A stretch of 64,000 bases of DNA, from contig NZ_RXNS01000002.1 in the NCBI RefSeq assembly GCF_003966155.1, forward strand, positions 310,001 through 374,000, read 5' to 3'. The notes under the pieces are model-generated. The model was not told where the DNA came from and did not search any database. It worked only from the letters and a program-made list of their open reading frames with translations. The position numbers and the translations under genes were made by a program. This document shows positions 61,789 to 64,000 of this stretch, piece after piece; positions within the stretch are counted from its first letter, which is position 1; each line of letters starts with the position of its first letter. The DNA comes from Halomonas nitroreducens (GTDB lineage: Bacteria; Pseudomonadota; Gammaproteobacteria; Pseudomonadales; Halomonadaceae).

Positions 61789-62678
61789 GTCACCCGACCG
61801 AGCTCGCTCAGGTCGTAGCCGCCGAGCGCCTCGGCACGCTCGTGGAACCGGGGCTCCCGGGAAAAGGCCAGCAGCCGCTGCAACGGCGGCTCGAAATAGC
61901 TACGCCGGCGCAGGGCCAGGTCGAAGGCCTCCTCGTGGAGCGCCACGAAGGCCAGCCCCTGGCGCCGGGCGGCGGCCTCCACCCCGAGCCCCGCATCCGC
62001 CTCGCCCTGGCGGATGGCCAGCGCCAGGTCGTCCTCGCTGAGCGAGGGGTGGGCCGTGAGGGCGAGCCGCTCGGCCGCCACCCCGGCCCGTTTCAGCAGC
62101 CAGCCCAGCAGCCGCTGGGCCCCGGCCCCGGCCTGGCGGTGGGCGAGCCGCACTCCGGGCCGGGCCAGGTCGCCCAGCCGGCGGATGCCCAGGGGGTTGT
62201 CGGGGGCCAGCAGCAGGCCCTGGCGCCGCGTCGCCCAGCGCACCATCACCAGGTCACGCATGCCGGCAAGCCCCAGGGCCTCGGGCCGGTTGTAGCGTCC
62301 GCTGGCCTCGTCGACCAGGTGCAGGCCGGCCACCATGGCCTCCCCGGCGAGCAGGCGGCGCACGCCATCCCCGCTGCCGTGGCACAGGGTGGCCAGGCCC
62401 GAGCCGCTCTCGCGCACCGCCCACTCCAGCAGCGGGTCCTGGCTGCCGGCGAGCACCACCGGCACCGGACGTCCCCCCGGCTGGTCGCCCTCCAGGTGAC
62501 TCATCAGCCACAGGTCGATGCTCTGGCGGGGGAACAGCAGCTTGCCGGTGGCCCGGGTGCAGGGGATCTGCCCCTGACGCACCAGGTCGTAGACCTTGCG
62601 CGGCTTGAGGCGCAGGTACTCGGCCACCTCGGCGGTGGTCAGGTAGGCCGGTCCGGCCCCGGTCAGATCCGTCGGCAT
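61776..62678 (-). CDS. HTH_17 / periplasmic-binding-like domain transcriptional regulator
   Basis: A 300-residue regulator. Residues 12-62 are an excisionase/MerR-like helix-turn-helix (LTTAEVAEYLRLKPRKVYDLVRQGQIPCTRATGKLLFPR), and 75-290 form a cytoplasmic binding-protein-like domain (LVMVRWATRRQGLLLAPDNPLGIRRLGDL; ALAIRQGEADAGLGVEAAARRQGLAFV). Such fusions are common beside molybdate and tungstate transporters and probably sense the metal oxyanion directly. It is divergent from tupB, with a 120-base AT-rich spacer. Confidence 0.9.
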   Translation of the reverse strand: MPTDLTGAGPAYLTTAEVAEYLRLKPRKVYDLVRQGQIPCTRATGKLLFPRQSIDLWLMSHLEGDQPGGRPVPVVLAGSQDPLLEWAVRESGSGLATLCHGSGDGVRRLLAGEAMVAGLHLVDEASGRYNRPEALGLAGMRDLVMVRWATRRQGLLLAPDNPLGIRRLGDLARPGVRLAHRQAGAGAQRLLGWLLKRAGVAAERLALTAHPSLSEDDLALAIRQGEADAGLGVEAAARRQGLAFVALHEEAFDLALRRRSYFEPPLQRLLAFSREPRFHERAEALGGYDLSELGRVTYNA

Positions 62679-62798
62679 CCCCTCGCCTCCCGTCGTCCTC
62701 GAAATGTCATTCTCATGTGTTTCACTGCATATTTTTCACTACCCGATGCAGGCAGCTTACACAGGGCACATGATGCCTGGAAACGTCAGGAGAACAGG
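62679..62798. promoter_or_regulatory. divergent regulatory region between regulator and tupB
   Basis: A 120-base spacer with the most AT-rich stretch of the window, around 62705-62745 (CATATTTTTCAC). It must hold the promoters of both genes. I could not define -35 elements or a clear operator. Confidence 0.55.
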
Positions 62799-63503
62799 AT
62801 GCCCCAGCACGACTCCGCCTTCGCCACCGCGCTCGCGTTGATCCTCGACCTGGATCCGACGCTGCTCGGCATCGTCGTGCTCTCGCTGCAGGTCTCGCTG
62901 ACGGCGGTGCTGATCGCCGCCCTGCTGGGGCTGCCGCTGGGGGCCGCCCTGGCGCTGTGGCGCTTCCCGGGCCGCGGCGTGCTGGTGGTGGCGCTCAACG
63001 CCCTGATGGGCCTGCCCCCGGTGGTGGCCGGCCTGACGGTCTACCTGCTGCTGTCCCGAGCCGGCCCGCTGGGCGAGCTCGGGCTGCTGTTCACCCCCGG
63101 CGCCATGGTGGTGGCCCAGGTGCTGCTGGTGCTGCCGATCATCGCCGCCCTGACCCGCCAGCAGGTGGAGGAGCTGCACCTGGAATACCGTGAGCAGCTG
63201 CGCTCCCTGGGCCTGTCCCGGGCGCACATGATCCCCACCCTGCTATGGGACGCGCGCCTTGGCCTGATGACCGTGGTGCTGGCCGGCTTCGGCCGGGCCA
63301 GCGCCGAGGTGGGCGCGGTGATGATCGTCGGCGGCAACATCGATGGGGTGACCCGGGTGATGACCACGGCCATCGTGCTCGAGACCAGCAAGGGCAACCT
63401 GCCCCTGGCGCTGGGCCTGGGCATCGTGCTGCTCGGCCTGGTCGCGCTGGTCAATGCCGCGGCCCACCTGGTCGGCGAGACGGCACGGAGGCGACTGGGA
63501 TGA
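62799..63503 (+). CDS. tupB: tungstate/molybdate ABC transporter permease
   Basis: A 234-residue permease with five or six helices: TLLGIVVLSLQVSLTAVLIAALLGLPLG, FTPGAMVVAQVLLVLPIIAAL and GLGIVLLGLVALVNAAAHL. The EAA-type loop is REQLRSLGLSRAHMIPTLLWDARLGL; the following GFGRASAEVGAVMIVGGNIDG is highly typical of TupB. AGGAGAA precedes the ATG. No tupA (binding protein) lies upstream, where it normally stands, and the regulator is directly before tupB. tupC follows with an ATGA overlap. Confidence 0.93.
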   Translation: MPQHDSAFATALALILDLDPTLLGIVVLSLQVSLTAVLIAALLGLPLGAALALWRFPGRGVLVVALNALMGLPPVVAGLTVYLLLSRAGPLGELGLLFTPGAMVVAQVLLVLPIIAALTRQQVEELHLEYREQLRSLGLSRAHMIPTLLWDARLGLMTVVLAGFGRASAEVGAVMIVGGNIDGVTRVMTTAIVLETSKGNLPLALGLGIVLLGLVALVNAAAHLVGETARRRLG

Positions 63504-64000
63504 ACGATATGCTCCGGGTCCATAGCCTGGACGCCATCGCGCCCCTCCAACTCGAGGGACTCGGCTTCCACCACCGCGGCCAGGCCCTGCTGAGCGATCT
63601 CTCCCTGCACCTGGACGGCTGCCGGCGCACCCTGGTGATGGGCCCCAATGGCGCCGGCAAGAGCCTGCTGATGCGCCTGGCCCACGGCCTGCTGTCACCC
63701 ACCCAGGGGCGGGTCCGCTGGCAGGGCGAGATCCCTCGCCAGGCCATGGTCTTCCAGCGGCCGGTGCTGCTCAAGCGCTCCGCCCTGGACAACCTCTGCT
63801 ACGCGCTGAGCGTCAACGGCACCCCCTGGCGCCGCCGTCGGCCCCTGGCCCGGGAGGCCCTGGAGCGCTTTGGCCTGGGCGCGCTGGCCCGCCGCCCGGC
63901 CCGGGTGCTGTCCGGCGGTGAGCAGCAGCGCCTGGCGCTGGCCCGCGCCTGGCTGCTCGAGCCGCGGATGCTGTTCCTGGACGAGCCCACCTCGGCGCTC
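63500..64000 (+). CDS. tupC: tungstate/molybdate ABC transporter ATP-binding protein (3' end cut)
   Basis: The first 167 codons of the ATPase. Walker A GPNGAGKS (about residue 48), Q-loop MVFQRPVLL, signature LSGGEQQRLALARAW and Walker B MLFLDEP are all seen; the D-loop TSAL is at the edge of the window. The His switch lies beyond it. Its ATG overlaps the tupB stop. With TupB it drives oxyanion import that would feed the molybdenum or tungsten enzymes in this region. Confidence 0.95.
   Translation, partial: MNDMLRVHSLDAIAPLQLEGLGFHHRGQALLSDLSLHLDGCRRTLVMGPNGAGKSLLMRLAHGLLSPTQGRVRWQGEIPRQAMVFQRPVLLKRSALDNLCYALSVNGTPWRRRRPLAREALERFGLGALARRPARVLSGGEQQRLALARAWLLEPRMLFLDEPTSAL

Overview
The window is a piece of chromosome from a high-GC gammaproteobacterium, most likely a Halomonadaceae member (Halomonas or a close relative). 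This is inferred from the fxsA-groES-groEL order, the very GC-rich codon use, the TRAP and tungstate transporters and the AcoR-type sigma-54 acetoin operon. No species can be named from the sequence alone. I saw no rRNA, tRNA, CRISPR array, transposase or phage gene. Coding density is high, and most operons are joined by 4-base ATGA stop/start overlaps.

Layout. 0-5 kb: housekeeping genes, namely a partial SDR, fxsA, groES-groEL behind a clear sigma-32 promoter, trmJ and a PsiE-family gene. 5-13.5 kb: one minus-strand unit with an AraC regulator, a DctPQM TRAP transporter, two HDAC-like (acetylpolyamine-type) amidohydrolases, RidA, an ornithine-cyclodeaminase-family reductase and a branched-chain-type aminotransferase; it looks like uptake and breakdown of an N-acetylated amine or amino acid. 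13.7-22.8 kb: mixed metabolic genes: an aminotransferase, two tiny paralogous lipoproteins, an exported VOC protein behind a perfect sigma-54 promoter, a reductase coupled to a proline-racemase-like protein with an altered active site, NYN, patatin and cupin proteins, and a methyltransferase relic.

23-35 kb: two separate molybdenum hydroxylase operons, a cytoplasmic paoABC-like set and a Tat-exported iorAB-like set with mocA and xdhC helpers. They flank an AraC regulator, a YahK-like alcohol dehydrogenase and a CurA-like reductase. The large subunit of the second enzyme is frameshifted at a run of ten C. 35-45 kb: a GNAT protein with an apparent internal deletion, DUF2784, a methyltransferase, a second DUF503 copy, an exported phosphodiesterase, two BBE-type flavoenzymes, a GlxA-like regulator, DUF3955, a VOC protein and a Tat-exported intradiol dioxygenase.

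45-54.6 kb: an acetoin/2,3-butanediol operon on the minus strand (Tat subunit, GMC oxidoreductase, acoA, bdhA, acoB, lipoyl carrier, E2 core, lipoate ligase) with a sigma-54 promoter and the divergent activator acoR. The E2 is split into two genes and no E3 is present. 54.6-61.8 kb: a compact thiol/redox cluster of unknown role: a CMD/AhpD-like protein, a cysteine synthase-glutaredoxin fusion, a BTAD regulator, a tandem DUF4242 protein, OsmC and a flavin monooxygenase. 61.8-64 kb: a HTH/periplasmic-binding-domain regulator divergent from tupBC (tungstate/molybdate uptake), cut by the window end. The metal transporter and the two molybdoenzyme operons share a molybdenum/tungsten theme.
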